A program made the translations under genes and the position numbers. DNA of 42,940 bases from Chloroflexota bacterium (GTDB lineage Bacteria; Chloroflexota; Anaerolineae; DUEN01): positions 1 through 42,940 of the forward strand of contig JAADGJ010000079.1 in assembly GCA_013152435.1 (NCBI GenBank), written 5' to 3'. The stretch's first letter is position 1; every line of letters starts with the position of its first letter. The notes under the pieces are model-generated. The model was not told the DNA's origin, made no database searches, and saw only the letters and a program-made list of their open reading frames with translations. This document shows positions 34,179 through 41,415 of this stretch, piece after piece.

Positions 34179-34961
34179 TCAGATAATATCGGCAAAGATC
34201 GGTTCAACGCGTTTAAAGAACGCGTAACCGGCGAGAAGCAGGATCGTGGTCGAGAGCGCCCCCGTGGCCAGCAGGGTCCAATCGGGGGGGCGTCCGTGTA
34301 GAAAGATATTGCGATAAGATTCGATGATCCCCACCATTGGGTTCAACGCGTAGAGCGTGCGCAGGTGTGCGGGCACCAGGCTGGAGGGGTATACGATGGG
34401 GGTCGCGTACATCCAGATCTGGACCGCCAGCGGGATGACGAACCGGATGTCCCGGAAGAACACGTTCAAGGCGGATCCGATGAGCGTGACCCCGACGGCC
34501 AGTCCCGTTTGCAACAGGACGAGGAGGGGGAGCCAGAGCATAGTGGCGCTCAAAGGGTAGCGATAGACCAATAGCATGCCGATGAAAACCCCGAAGGCGA
34601 AGCAGAAATCCACCAGACTGGCCCCGATCGCCCCCAAGGGGAGAATTTCCTTGGGAAAGGCCGCCTTCGTGATCAGGTTCATCTGATTCACCAGGCTGGG
34701 AATTCCCTGGTTGAGCGATGTGGCAAAGAAGCTCCAGGGGACTAAAGCCGCGTAAGCGAATAACGGGTATGGGATCCCGTCGGAGGGAACCCGAACGAGG
34801 ACGGAAAATACCAACGAAAATATAGCGGCCAGCGCGGCCGGCTGCAGGATGGCCCAGGCGATGCCGAGGATGGATTGCTTGTAACGCACTCGTACCTCGC
34901 GTTGAATCCAGAACCAGAGCAACTCGCGGTGTGTCCATAGCGTGGTCAGGTGTTGCCTCAT
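34179..34961 (-). CDS. wzm: Polysaccharide ABC exporter permease (Wzm type)
   Basis: About 260 residues with six hydrophobic helices, ABC-2 type. Hallmarks are FWIQREVRVRYKQSILGIAW (amphipathic entry into helix 1), LFAYAALVPWSFFATSLNQG, ITKAAFPKEILPLGAI, a NVFFRDIRFVIPLAVQIWMY segment, then TPIVYPSSL and ALNPMVGIIESYR. It forms a dimeric membrane pore with the ATPase just downstream and exports complete lipid-linked polysaccharide. The ATG at 34961 is 11 bases past the previous stop; 47 upstream in-frame codons overlap the previous gene and are rejected. No strong ribosome site is seen, so translation may be coupled. Confidence 0.92.
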   Translation of the reverse strand: MRQHLTTLWTHRELLWFWIQREVRVRYKQSILGIAWAILQPAALAAIFSLVFSVLVRVPSDGIPYPLFAYAALVPWSFFATSLNQGIPSLVNQMNLITKAAFPKEILPLGAIGASLVDFCFAFGVFIGMLLVYRYPLSATMLWLPLLVLLQTGLAVGVTLIGSALNVFFRDIRFVIPLAVQIWMYATPIVYPSSLVPAHLRTLYALNPMVGIIESYRNIFLHGRPPDWTLLATGALSTTILLLAGYAFFKRVEPIFADII

Positions 34962-34972
34962 TGTGAAGGAAA

Positions 34973-36409
34973 CTAACCCCTTTTCCGCCTTGATAGTTGC
35001 CATATGACTGCACATCCGATGACTAACAGGCTGGATGTCGCCCCGATGAGCAGTGTGAGCGAGGGGGGGATCTCGTTCGCTTGTGGCCGGGTGGTCTCCC
35101 AAGAGCCGGCAGGTGTGATGGTCGGTTGAACGGGCGTTGGGGCGACCTCCGTCGGCATGATTATGGGAGTGGGTGTGGGTTTCATTGTCGGAAGGGGGAC
35201 GAACGTTTGTACAGGGATCATCGGGGCGGAGGTTTGTCCCTCCGCATACCAGATGTCACGATGATCGGCCTCCCATACCGCGTGTAACTCGGCTCCTCGC
35301 GTGATCTCCAGGGTCATCCCCTCCAGGCCGCCAGGAACCCCCTGGGCGATGTTCCGCCATCGGCTCCAGGGACCGCCGTCCCATTGGCTGTAGGCGATGA
35401 TGCGGTTCGTCCCCAATCCAAAGACGGCGTGCACCCTGCCGGATGAATCCATCGCCAGGTCACCGCCGCTTAATCCGGATCCTTCCGCGGGGGATGAGAG
35501 TGGCAGAGGGCTGGACCAGGTTCGCCCGGCATCTGAGGACCAGCGATGGTATCTACCGCCCACTCCAACGCGCCCGGTATACAGGATATGTACCTGTCCG
35601 TTTCCGTCGGTCAGGATGGCGGTAACCATGTGGTCGGGAGGGGCGATCTCCACGGGCTCCGACCAGCTCTGGCCGTCGTCCGTGGATCGCGCGTAGAAGG
35701 CTCCGAGCGGAGGATATCCACCCGGCTGCGCCACCACGTTCCAGACCAGGTGTAAGGTGCCGTCTGGGGAGCTCCTCAGGAAGACCCCGCCGGGGGCGAT
35801 CGTCGCATCCGGAAAGGAGGATGAGATGGCCAGATCAGGAGCGCTCCAGGTTCGCCCCCAGTCGGTGGAGGTCAGATGGTAGATCAAGCCGGAGGGCATA
35901 CCGTACGCGACGTGAAGCTCGTCCTCCACCCCTAATGTGATATCGCCACCCACCTGTGGTGGTTGTGCCAGAGATAGGGGGGGCGTCCAATCCTGGGCGG
36001 ATCGAGGGTCGGTGCTTCGGCTGTGACTGTAGGTGAGAAATTCACTGAGCCCGCCGTACAGGATGTGAATGCGCCCGTATGGATCGATGACCCCTCGGGG
36101 AAAGTCCATCCGACCCTGAGGTTGGGTGAGCACATCGATCGGCTTGGACCACTGGTCTCCGTCCTTGACCATGTAGAAGATGGCGGGACGGCTCTGGTCT
36201 GCGTCCTCCGACTCGATCTCGTTCCAGAACAGGTGCAGGCGTCCCATCCTGTCGCTTAGCAGAAGCGGGCGCAATCCCACCTCTCCATCGGAGCTATATA
36301 ATCGGGTGGGAGTACGCCAGGTGCTTTGTTGGGCTTGTGACGGCCTCGGTGCGACCTGGAGCATATAGGCGGTTCCCCACAACAGCAGCACGAGAAAGTA
36401 TCTCATCAT
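34973..36409 (-). CDS. Membrane-anchored sialidase-fold (BNR/Asp-box) protein
   Basis: 478 residues. An N-terminal signal peptide (MMRYFLVLLLWGTAYMLQVA, cleavage near SQAQ) is followed by about 350 residues of six-bladed propeller with three clear Asp boxes: STDWGRTWSAP, STDDGQSWSEP and SSDAGRTWSSP. A Pro/Thr linker (PTMKPTPTPIIMPTEVAPTP) leads to a single C-terminal helix and a basic tail RRKRG, so the propeller is displayed outside and tethered. The catalytic Arg triad, Tyr and Glu of true sialidases cannot be confirmed, so hydrolase activity is not claimed. It lies 11 bases before the exporter permease and may bind or trim the exported glycan. Confidence 0.8.
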   Translation of the reverse strand: MMRYFLVLLLWGTAYMLQVAPRPSQAQQSTWRTPTRLYSSDGEVGLRPLLLSDRMGRLHLFWNEIESEDADQSRPAIFYMVKDGDQWSKPIDVLTQPQGRMDFPRGVIDPYGRIHILYGGLSEFLTYSHSRSTDPRSAQDWTPPLSLAQPPQVGGDITLGVEDELHVAYGMPSGLIYHLTSTDWGRTWSAPDLAISSSFPDATIAPGGVFLRSSPDGTLHLVWNVVAQPGGYPPLGAFYARSTDDGQSWSEPVEIAPPDHMVTAILTDGNGQVHILYTGRVGVGGRYHRWSSDAGRTWSSPLPLSSPAEGSGLSGGDLAMDSSGRVHAVFGLGTNRIIAYSQWDGGPWSRWRNIAQGVPGGLEGMTLEITRGAELHAVWEADHRDIWYAEGQTSAPMIPVQTFVPLPTMKPTPTPIIMPTEVAPTPVQPTITPAGSWETTRPQANEIPPSLTLLIGATSSLLVIGCAVIWQLSRRKRG

Positions 36410-36421
36410 CGATGGAAGGTT

Positions 36422-37447
36422 TTATCTCAATACCATGATGTCGTAGATCTCTGTGCGATGAGGCAGGAAGTCATATTCTTTGACCAGTTCGTACGTTTCC
36501 GTCTCCTTGGAATGTTGAAAGATGGAGACCTTGCAAACGGGCTCCAGGAGTCCTGGGTCCGCTATGTTATTCACGATGTGGGTGCTCCTAGACTTTCTCC
36601 TGCCCGTACTCGACCCGACTATAATGTGTCCATTCTCTACGCACAAGCCGCGCGTATATCCGCTGTTCAGGATAATCACGTCTGTTTGGTGGTTTTTGAT
36701 TTTTCTTCTAGCCGACTCGCAGTAGAAAACCCCGTGATCTGACACGATCAACGAGTGTGGATGGTATATTCCGTTTAATATCTTTGTCCCTTTCGTAATG
36801 TTATAGACGTATCCGTTTGTTGCCGTGCTTTTGAGCTTGCCCTTTTGTGGCCCGAATGCGGATATGTAAATGTCTCCTTTGTGTATGGCAATTGAATTGA
36901 TGTGATGGCTGCTGGTTGTGTTTCTACAGGCGACAGGGCTGCAGATCGAACGATCCAGGATCATGCGCATGAGGGTTCGTATTTTGGGTCTTTTGTGTGC
37001 TAGGAGCCTTCCTGTTGTCGTGATGATTACCCCAGCCTTATCTTTATATGAATATGGTTGCCATATGCTTTTTACAAAAGTGATCTTCCGGGATTTTGTG
37101 TCTACGTGATACAGAATGATCTGCTCCGTCCCTGTGGAGGCGACGTACAGGTTGTTGCGTCCATCTAGAAATATGGAGTGGACATCGCTTGCTTCCGGCA
37201 GCCTGGCGACCCATATAGGCTCCATTGTGTCCTTTCGGATCACGGTTATAGCCGGCTTCTCTTGACGATCATCTTCCGGTTGATTCGCTGCGTATATATG
37301 CTCGTCATCTTGTGTGATCCCTGTAAACCCCCTGTTTCTGATGAGGCTGGGTATCCACGATTGTTGTCCGTTCGTTGTGTCCAACACTACGAGATTCGAT
37401 TCTGTGGTGTGAGGTGGCTGGTTGCAGAATGAGATGACCAATCTCAC
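36422..37447 (-). CDS. Beta-propeller-like protein, possibly DUF4915/TIGR03032-related, GC-poor
   Basis: 341 residues, GTG start with AAGGAGAA about 12 bases upstream. Repeating short strands suggest a propeller: HSIFLDGRNNLYVASTGTEQ, INSIAIHKGDIYISAFGPQK, HPHSLIVSDHGVFYCES and YTRGLCVENGHIIVGSSTGR. The HSL and TRGL..G..IVG.S pattern recalls DUF4915/TIGR03032 proteins, found near glycosyltransferases. No signal peptide is evident. Its DNA is much AT-richer than the neighbours (two sampled 60-base lines give 43% and 45% GC against about 60% around), with more Ile, Lys and Asn, which suggests recent acquisition. Family assignment is tentative and function unknown. Confidence 0.6.
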   Translation of the reverse strand: MRLVISFCNQPPHTTESNLVVLDTTNGQQSWIPSLIRNRGFTGITQDDEHIYAANQPEDDRQEKPAITVIRKDTMEPIWVARLPEASDVHSIFLDGRNNLYVASTGTEQIILYHVDTKSRKITFVKSIWQPYSYKDKAGVIITTTGRLLAHKRPKIRTLMRMILDRSICSPVACRNTTSSHHINSIAIHKGDIYISAFGPQKGKLKSTATNGYVYNITKGTKILNGIYHPHSLIVSDHGVFYCESARRKIKNHQTDVIILNSGYTRGLCVENGHIIVGSSTGRRKSRSTHIVNNIADPGLLEPVCKVSIFQHSKETETYELVKEYDFLPHRTEIYDIMVLR

Positions 37448-37597
37448 TTTGGAAAGGTTCTCCTTCTGTGATGGTCGTGAAGCGATTCTGTAACGTCCAC
37501 GGGGCAGAATGGAAAGGAGCTCTGTTGCCGCCCCAATCCACTCTTTGAGAGGATCGGGAGCGTTGAATCCCCCAGAAGGTTCCTTTCCTCGCTGCCG

Positions 37598-37652
37598 CTT
37601 GTTTGTCCGGGCTCGCCCCGGATCTCACCTGGACCGAGCCCGGACAAACAAG
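37598..37652 (-). terminator. 18-bp perfect inverted repeat after the acyltransferase gene
   Basis: CTTGTTTGTCCGGGCTCG and its exact inverse enclose a 19-base loop, 20 bases past the acyltransferase stop. There is no U-tract on either strand, so classical intrinsic termination is unlikely. A transcript-stabilising hairpin, partial terminator or mobile-element remnant is possible. It separates the 37672-42940 group from the GC-poor gene. Confidence 0.5.
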
Positions 37653-37671
37653 GAGGTGGGGGAGAGATCTC

Positions 37672-38781
37672 CTACCCGAACAGAAGGTGGTAGAAACGGC
37701 GCAGGGATGATTTGGTAACGGCCGTCATGAACAGCGACGGAACACTCACGCCCAGGATGATCAGTATCGGCTGATAAAGGATCTGGTGTCCGAGCAACCA
37801 GGGAGCAACCTGCCGAATTACCCGGGCGAAGAACTCCAGCACTTTGGGATGGAGGAGATATATGCCGAAGGATTTACGCCCGAGCTGGTGAAACAGGTTG
37901 GAAAAGGGGGCGAGGACGTTTCCCATCGTTGCGAAGCACAGGATAAAGTAGAGGGCGTATAAGCCCCCGGAGATGGCGAGGGGGGTTCCCCGCCAATCGC
38001 GTCCTGTAAGTCGGTAGATAAACTCGGGCTCTACAATGACGAGCAGCGTAAGGACGGCGAGGAGGGCCAGGGCCTTCCTTTTAGATGGAAGCACCAGTGG
38101 AAGGATGCGTTCACGATGGAAGCTGAAAACGACCCCGAAGACGAAGAAGAAGATCCATCCGGGAAACAGCCATGGTGATGTGATATGCCTGATAAGGGTG
38201 GCGTGAGAGATCTTATCCGAAAATAAGAGAAGATACTTGAGGGCTATGACGGCTATCTGGACTATGGCCGCCCCGATCAGAGCAAGCTGCCATCGGGCTT
38301 TTACGGTGCGTACGACGAAAGGGGACAAGAGGTAGAATTGGCAAAGCAGGGGGACATAAAAATACGCTGATGTGGCTTGCCCCTGAATCAGGCGAACGAG
38401 ATATTCGGTGAAGGGATACGTTTGCCCCTGGATCGCGTCTCCTATGAATATGACGATGGACCAAAGAAAGTAAGGAATCAGCAGGTTGGAGACTCGGCGC
38501 CTGATCATCCTCCAGTTGAGCATATTCTGCGTCCCGCGCGCGGCGTAGGCAATAAAAAAACCCGATACAAAAAGGAAAGCGGGCACGCTAAACACGGTCA
38601 GTTGTTTGGCTGCTAGTAATCCATAGTAAGGCAGGCTGCCAACCTGATCGAAGTTGGGAGGAGGCACATGCCGGTAGCGATCCACCCACCAGAACATGGC
38701 TGTATATCCCCATGATGCCGCGTGGTTGATGACGACGGCCAGGATGGCCAGCCCATTGAGAAACAACAGCCGGTTCTTCAC
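37672..38781 (-). CDS. Acyltransferase family 3 (OafA/YrhL-like) membrane protein
   Basis: 369 residues with about ten hydrophobic helices. The opening NRLLFLNGLAILAVVINHAA has the conserved His of acyltransferase-3 proteins. Later features include FVSGFFIAYAARG, RRVSNLLIPYFLWSIVIFIG and a final FGIYLLHPKVLEFFARV segment. These enzymes O-acetylate or otherwise acylate sugars of surface polysaccharides across the membrane. The start is GTG with GAGGA about 8 bases upstream. In this locus it could acylate the exported glycan, possibly creating the mark read by the Wzt-type ATPase; that link is inference. A strong inverted repeat follows the stop. Confidence 0.88.
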   Translation of the reverse strand: MKNRLLFLNGLAILAVVINHAASWGYTAMFWWVDRYRHVPPPNFDQVGSLPYYGLLAAKQLTVFSVPAFLFVSGFFIAYAARGTQNMLNWRMIRRRVSNLLIPYFLWSIVIFIGDAIQGQTYPFTEYLVRLIQGQATSAYFYVPLLCQFYLLSPFVVRTVKARWQLALIGAAIVQIAVIALKYLLLFSDKISHATLIRHITSPWLFPGWIFFFVFGVVFSFHRERILPLVLPSKRKALALLAVLTLLVIVEPEFIYRLTGRDWRGTPLAISGGLYALYFILCFATMGNVLAPFSNLFHQLGRKSFGIYLLHPKVLEFFARVIRQVAPWLLGHQILYQPILIILGVSVPSLFMTAVTKSSLRRFYHLLFG

Positions 38782-38797
38782 TACGAGATCCTCATTG

Positions 38798-40273
38798 TTA
38801 CAGTTGGATGATCTGGTAGTTTATCTGGTCATATCCACTGCCCCATGGATCACCACGCTCAAAGATCCCGATCCCAGCCTGGTAAGCCAGGTGGAGGTAG
38901 TCATCGGCTTCCGAGGGGATCGACATCTCGGCTGCCAGGAAATCGCACATGACGCAATCGATCGCTACCGGGTCAACAGCGAAGAACAGGCTGTTGGGCA
39001 TCTGTCCCCCAAACGTCGACCACGGCGAGGGGGGGATATTGAACTCCTTGGCTCCAAACAGTCCATCCCCGATGGTTAGGATGGTCTTGTTTTGGATATG
39101 AGGGTTCTGGAATAGATCAACCAATGGGTTGTAGGTGGATGAGAAGTAGTCCCCTTTCGGATCGATATACGCGTGAAAATTCCCGGGCTTGTTCACGCTC
39201 CCAAGGTGATTCTTAAAGCCCAGAGAGATCCCGGCAAGGCTGTGGCGCTTTAGGATGGGCATGTTGATCACGTAGGTGGCGCGAATCAGGACGTCTGTGA
39301 TCCTCGTTGGCGGCGGAGCTGGCGTTCCGGCGGGCGGTGAGAACGTGATGTAGGCCGCCGGGTCGCTGCTGCTAAATCCCGCGGTCTCCCGGCAGTGGGC
39401 ATCGAAGAATCGCACGCCGTTGTATAGACATCCGTTCACAAATCGATCGGGCATCCACCGGATAGCGTCGTAGACCCAGATATCGGACTCCGCCACGCCT
39501 CGCTTCTTTAAGCCCCGGATAACGGCGTTTACGGGCTGGATCAAGGCGTCGATCTTACCGCTGGTGTTGTCACACACACGTTGGGCATTGTTGAAATTCA
39601 CCTTGATGGCGATCCCCTGACCTGGGCGGTAGGAGGGCAGCAGGGCGGCCCACGCGTCGGCGACGGTAGACGTCCCGGTCAACGCCATAAGCCCTTGGTC
39701 AACCATCGCATCGACGACGTCCTGATCCACGTAATTCCAGTATTGGCTGTCCGTTCTATCCCAGTACGTGGCGTCGTTGCTGTGGACATGGACGACCGTG
39801 CCCGTCGTCGGCGGTGCGGCCGATGTGGCTGTCGGGCTGGGTGTGTCGGTTGGTGTTGGCGTGTCCGTAGCCGTGGGCGTCTCGGTCGGCGTGGGCGTAT
39901 CCGTCGGTGTTGGCGTGTCCGTGGCTGCGGGCGTGTCGGTCGGCGTCGGTGTGTCGGTTGCCGTGGGCGTGTCCGTCGCGGCAGGTGTATCCGTGGCTGT
40001 CGGCGTATCGGTCGGAGCGGGCGTGTCCGTCGCCGTAGGTGTCGCTGATGGGGTGGATGTGGCCGAAGGGGTGCTCGTGGCCGTCGGACGGAGAGGCGTC
40101 ATGGAGGGCGTGACGGATGCGTCCGTATGGTGCCAGATGTCTGGAAAATACCGGGTCTCCTCCGCACGGAAGGACAACACGCGGGCGATCGTTCCGGGGA
40201 TGCCGACCACCCCGGCGGCGCCAGCTAACAGCTTTAGCAATCGCCTGCGTGAGATCCGGGCGTTCATATCCAT
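38798..40273 (-). CDS. Tat-exported DUF362 protein with long Thr/Pro/Asp linker
   Basis: About 491 residues from the ATG at 40273, with AAAGGACG about 8 bases upstream. Open frame continues upstream but only antiparallel to the NAD-synthetase-like gene, so it is rejected. The N-terminus has a twin-arginine motif SRRRLLK before a hydrophobic stretch. Residues about 65-140 are a linker of TPTPTDTPTATDTPAATD-type repeats. The rest is DUF362: GQGIAIKVNFNNAQRV, VYDAIRWMP, VINMPILKRHSLAGISLGFK, GSVNKPGNFH, LTIGDGLFG and FFAVDPVAIDCVMCDFLAAE. DUF362 proteins are thought to be redox- or metal-associated, but their role is unsettled, so no function is assigned. Confidence 0.85.
   Translation of the reverse strand: MDMNARISRRRLLKLLAGAAGVVGIPGTIARVLSFRAEETRYFPDIWHHTDASVTPSMTPLRPTATSTPSATSTPSATPTATDTPAPTDTPTATDTPAATDTPTATDTPTPTDTPAATDTPTPTDTPTPTETPTATDTPTPTDTPSPTATSAAPPTTGTVVHVHSNDATYWDRTDSQYWNYVDQDVVDAMVDQGLMALTGTSTVADAWAALLPSYRPGQGIAIKVNFNNAQRVCDNTSGKIDALIQPVNAVIRGLKKRGVAESDIWVYDAIRWMPDRFVNGCLYNGVRFFDAHCRETAGFSSSDPAAYITFSPPAGTPAPPPTRITDVLIRATYVINMPILKRHSLAGISLGFKNHLGSVNKPGNFHAYIDPKGDYFSSTYNPLVDLFQNPHIQNKTILTIGDGLFGAKEFNIPPSPWSTFGGQMPNSLFFAVDPVAIDCVMCDFLAAEMSIPSEADDYLHLAYQAGIGIFERGDPWGSGYDQINYQIIQL
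39830..40090 (-). repeat. Tandem 6- and 18-base coding repeats (Thr/Pro/Asp linker)
   Basis: The DNA of the DUF362 linker is a degenerate minisatellite built from GTGTCGGTCGGC-type units on the plus strand. It encodes TDTPTPTDTP-like repeats and is expected to vary in length between strains by slippage. Similar shorter arrays occur at 8195-8330 and 12273-12400. Confidence 0.75.
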
Positions 40274-40340
40274 GAATGTCGTCCTTTTGCCCTCGGTCCT
40301 TGAGTCGGCCATGCGGGAGTGGCCAGGAATCGCCACTGTA

Positions 40341-41345
40341 CTATTTGGAGAGACGCATGACCGGCATACGAAGATACGCTGTGGTGCGCTGTTTCCGTCC
40401 GATATCGGTGGCGATACGAGCGACTTGCTCTGGCGTAAGCTCCAGCGCCTGGGCGATGACTTCCATAGGGACGCCTGCCTCGCGTCCCGCCCAGACCACA
40501 TCCAGCACCTCAAACGGCACCCGGAAGAAGAACTCCTCCTGGGTCCCGCCGGCGCTGTACGTATCCGTGGTGGGCTTTCGTGCCCGGATCTCCTCCGGCA
40601 CGCCCAGGTGCTGTGCCAGCTGGTAGACCTGTGTCTTGAACAAGTGCGCGATCGGGCTGACGTCCACGCCGCCGTCGCCGTGTTTGACGAAAAATCCCAG
40701 ATCGTGTTCGTCTCGGTTGGCCGTGCCGACGACGGCGTAATTGCGTAATTCCGCATGGTAGTAGAGCATCGCCATGCGGGTGCGCTGCTTGAAGTTGGAC
40801 GCGGCGACGATCTCGTAGTATTCACGCGGGGGGAGCCGCTTGCTGTATTCCTGCCCGTCTGGGCTGGTCACCTTCAATAGGAAAAAGTTCAGTGTCTCCT
40901 GTTCCAGCAGGTTCCCCGGCAGGACGATCCTGGCCTTCCAGCCGGGGCCGTATTCGGGAAACACGCGCCGGATCGCCTCGTCTCGACGGCGGTAGCAGCC
41001 GAATCCCTCCAGCGCCGCCGTGATGTCCTCCGTGACCGTCTGCACACCGTAGTGTTGCGCGACCTTCAACGCCAGTTGGGTGCTATCCGGGCTGGACTCC
41101 CTCTCCGGGAGGAGTATGCCGACGACGCGGTCGGTCCCGAAGGCTTTGACACATAGGGCCAGCACCACGGAGGAATCCACCCCGCCGCTGATGCCTACCA
41201 CGGCTCCTTTGCGGCGGAGCCTCTGATGTACGGCCTGCCGAAGCCAGGTCGTGATGCGTTCCGTCTCCGCTGCGACATCCAGATCGAGAGCGCTTTTGTC
41301 GAAGTTTGCAATGGGCTGATGGGCGCTATGACTGTGACCGTTCAT
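40341..41345 (-). CDS. NAD-synthetase-like ATP pyrophosphatase, divergent
   Basis: 334 residues, longer than ordinary ammonia-dependent NadE (about 275). The ATP pyrophosphatase loop SGGVDSS lies at 53-59. NadE-type segments follow: NFKQRTRMAMLYYHAEL, GTANRDEHDLGFFVKHGDGG (207-226) and SPIAHLFKTQVYQLAQHLGV. But the usual GTGNKSE reads GTANRDE, and the KPPSA substrate loop becomes KPTTDTYSAGGTQEE. Residues about 130-180 contain an insertion. It probably adenylates a carboxylate and amidates it, but perhaps not deamido-NAD. It lies 70 bases after an asparagine-synthetase-type gene, suggesting the two share an amide-forming pathway. Annotating it as plain nadE would be risky. Confidence 0.75.
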   Translation of the reverse strand: MNGHSHSAHQPIANFDKSALDLDVAAETERITTWLRQAVHQRLRRKGAVVGISGGVDSSVVLALCVKAFGTDRVVGILLPERESSPDSTQLALKVAQHYGVQTVTEDITAALEGFGCYRRRDEAIRRVFPEYGPGWKARIVLPGNLLEQETLNFFLLKVTSPDGQEYSKRLPPREYYEIVAASNFKQRTRMAMLYYHAELRNYAVVGTANRDEHDLGFFVKHGDGGVDVSPIAHLFKTQVYQLAQHLGVPEEIRARKPTTDTYSAGGTQEEFFFRVPFEVLDVVWAGREAGVPMEVIAQALELTPEQVARIATDIGRKQRTTAYLRMPVMRLSK

Positions 41346-41415
41346 TTTTTCACTCTGTTGAGGCAGATAGTGCGGGCGATCCCGCCGGCGATCTCGACGG
41401 GGATGCCGTTGTGGA

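Noticed and set aside
39830-40090. Periodic repeats resembling a CRISPR array
   Set aside because: The repeats are contiguous 6- and 18-base coding units with no unique spacers, and they encode a Thr/Pro/Asp linker in frame.
39768-40748. 326-codon plus-strand frame with Val/Gly repeats
   Set aside because: The repeats are the complement of the Thr/Pro/Asp linker in the DUF362 gene, and the rest is antisense to the NAD-synthetase-like gene.
40274-40825. N-terminal extension of the DUF362 reading frame
   Set aside because: It is Ser/Arg-rich, lies over the NAD-synthetase-like gene in another frame, and a good ribosome site and Tat signal define the start at 40273.
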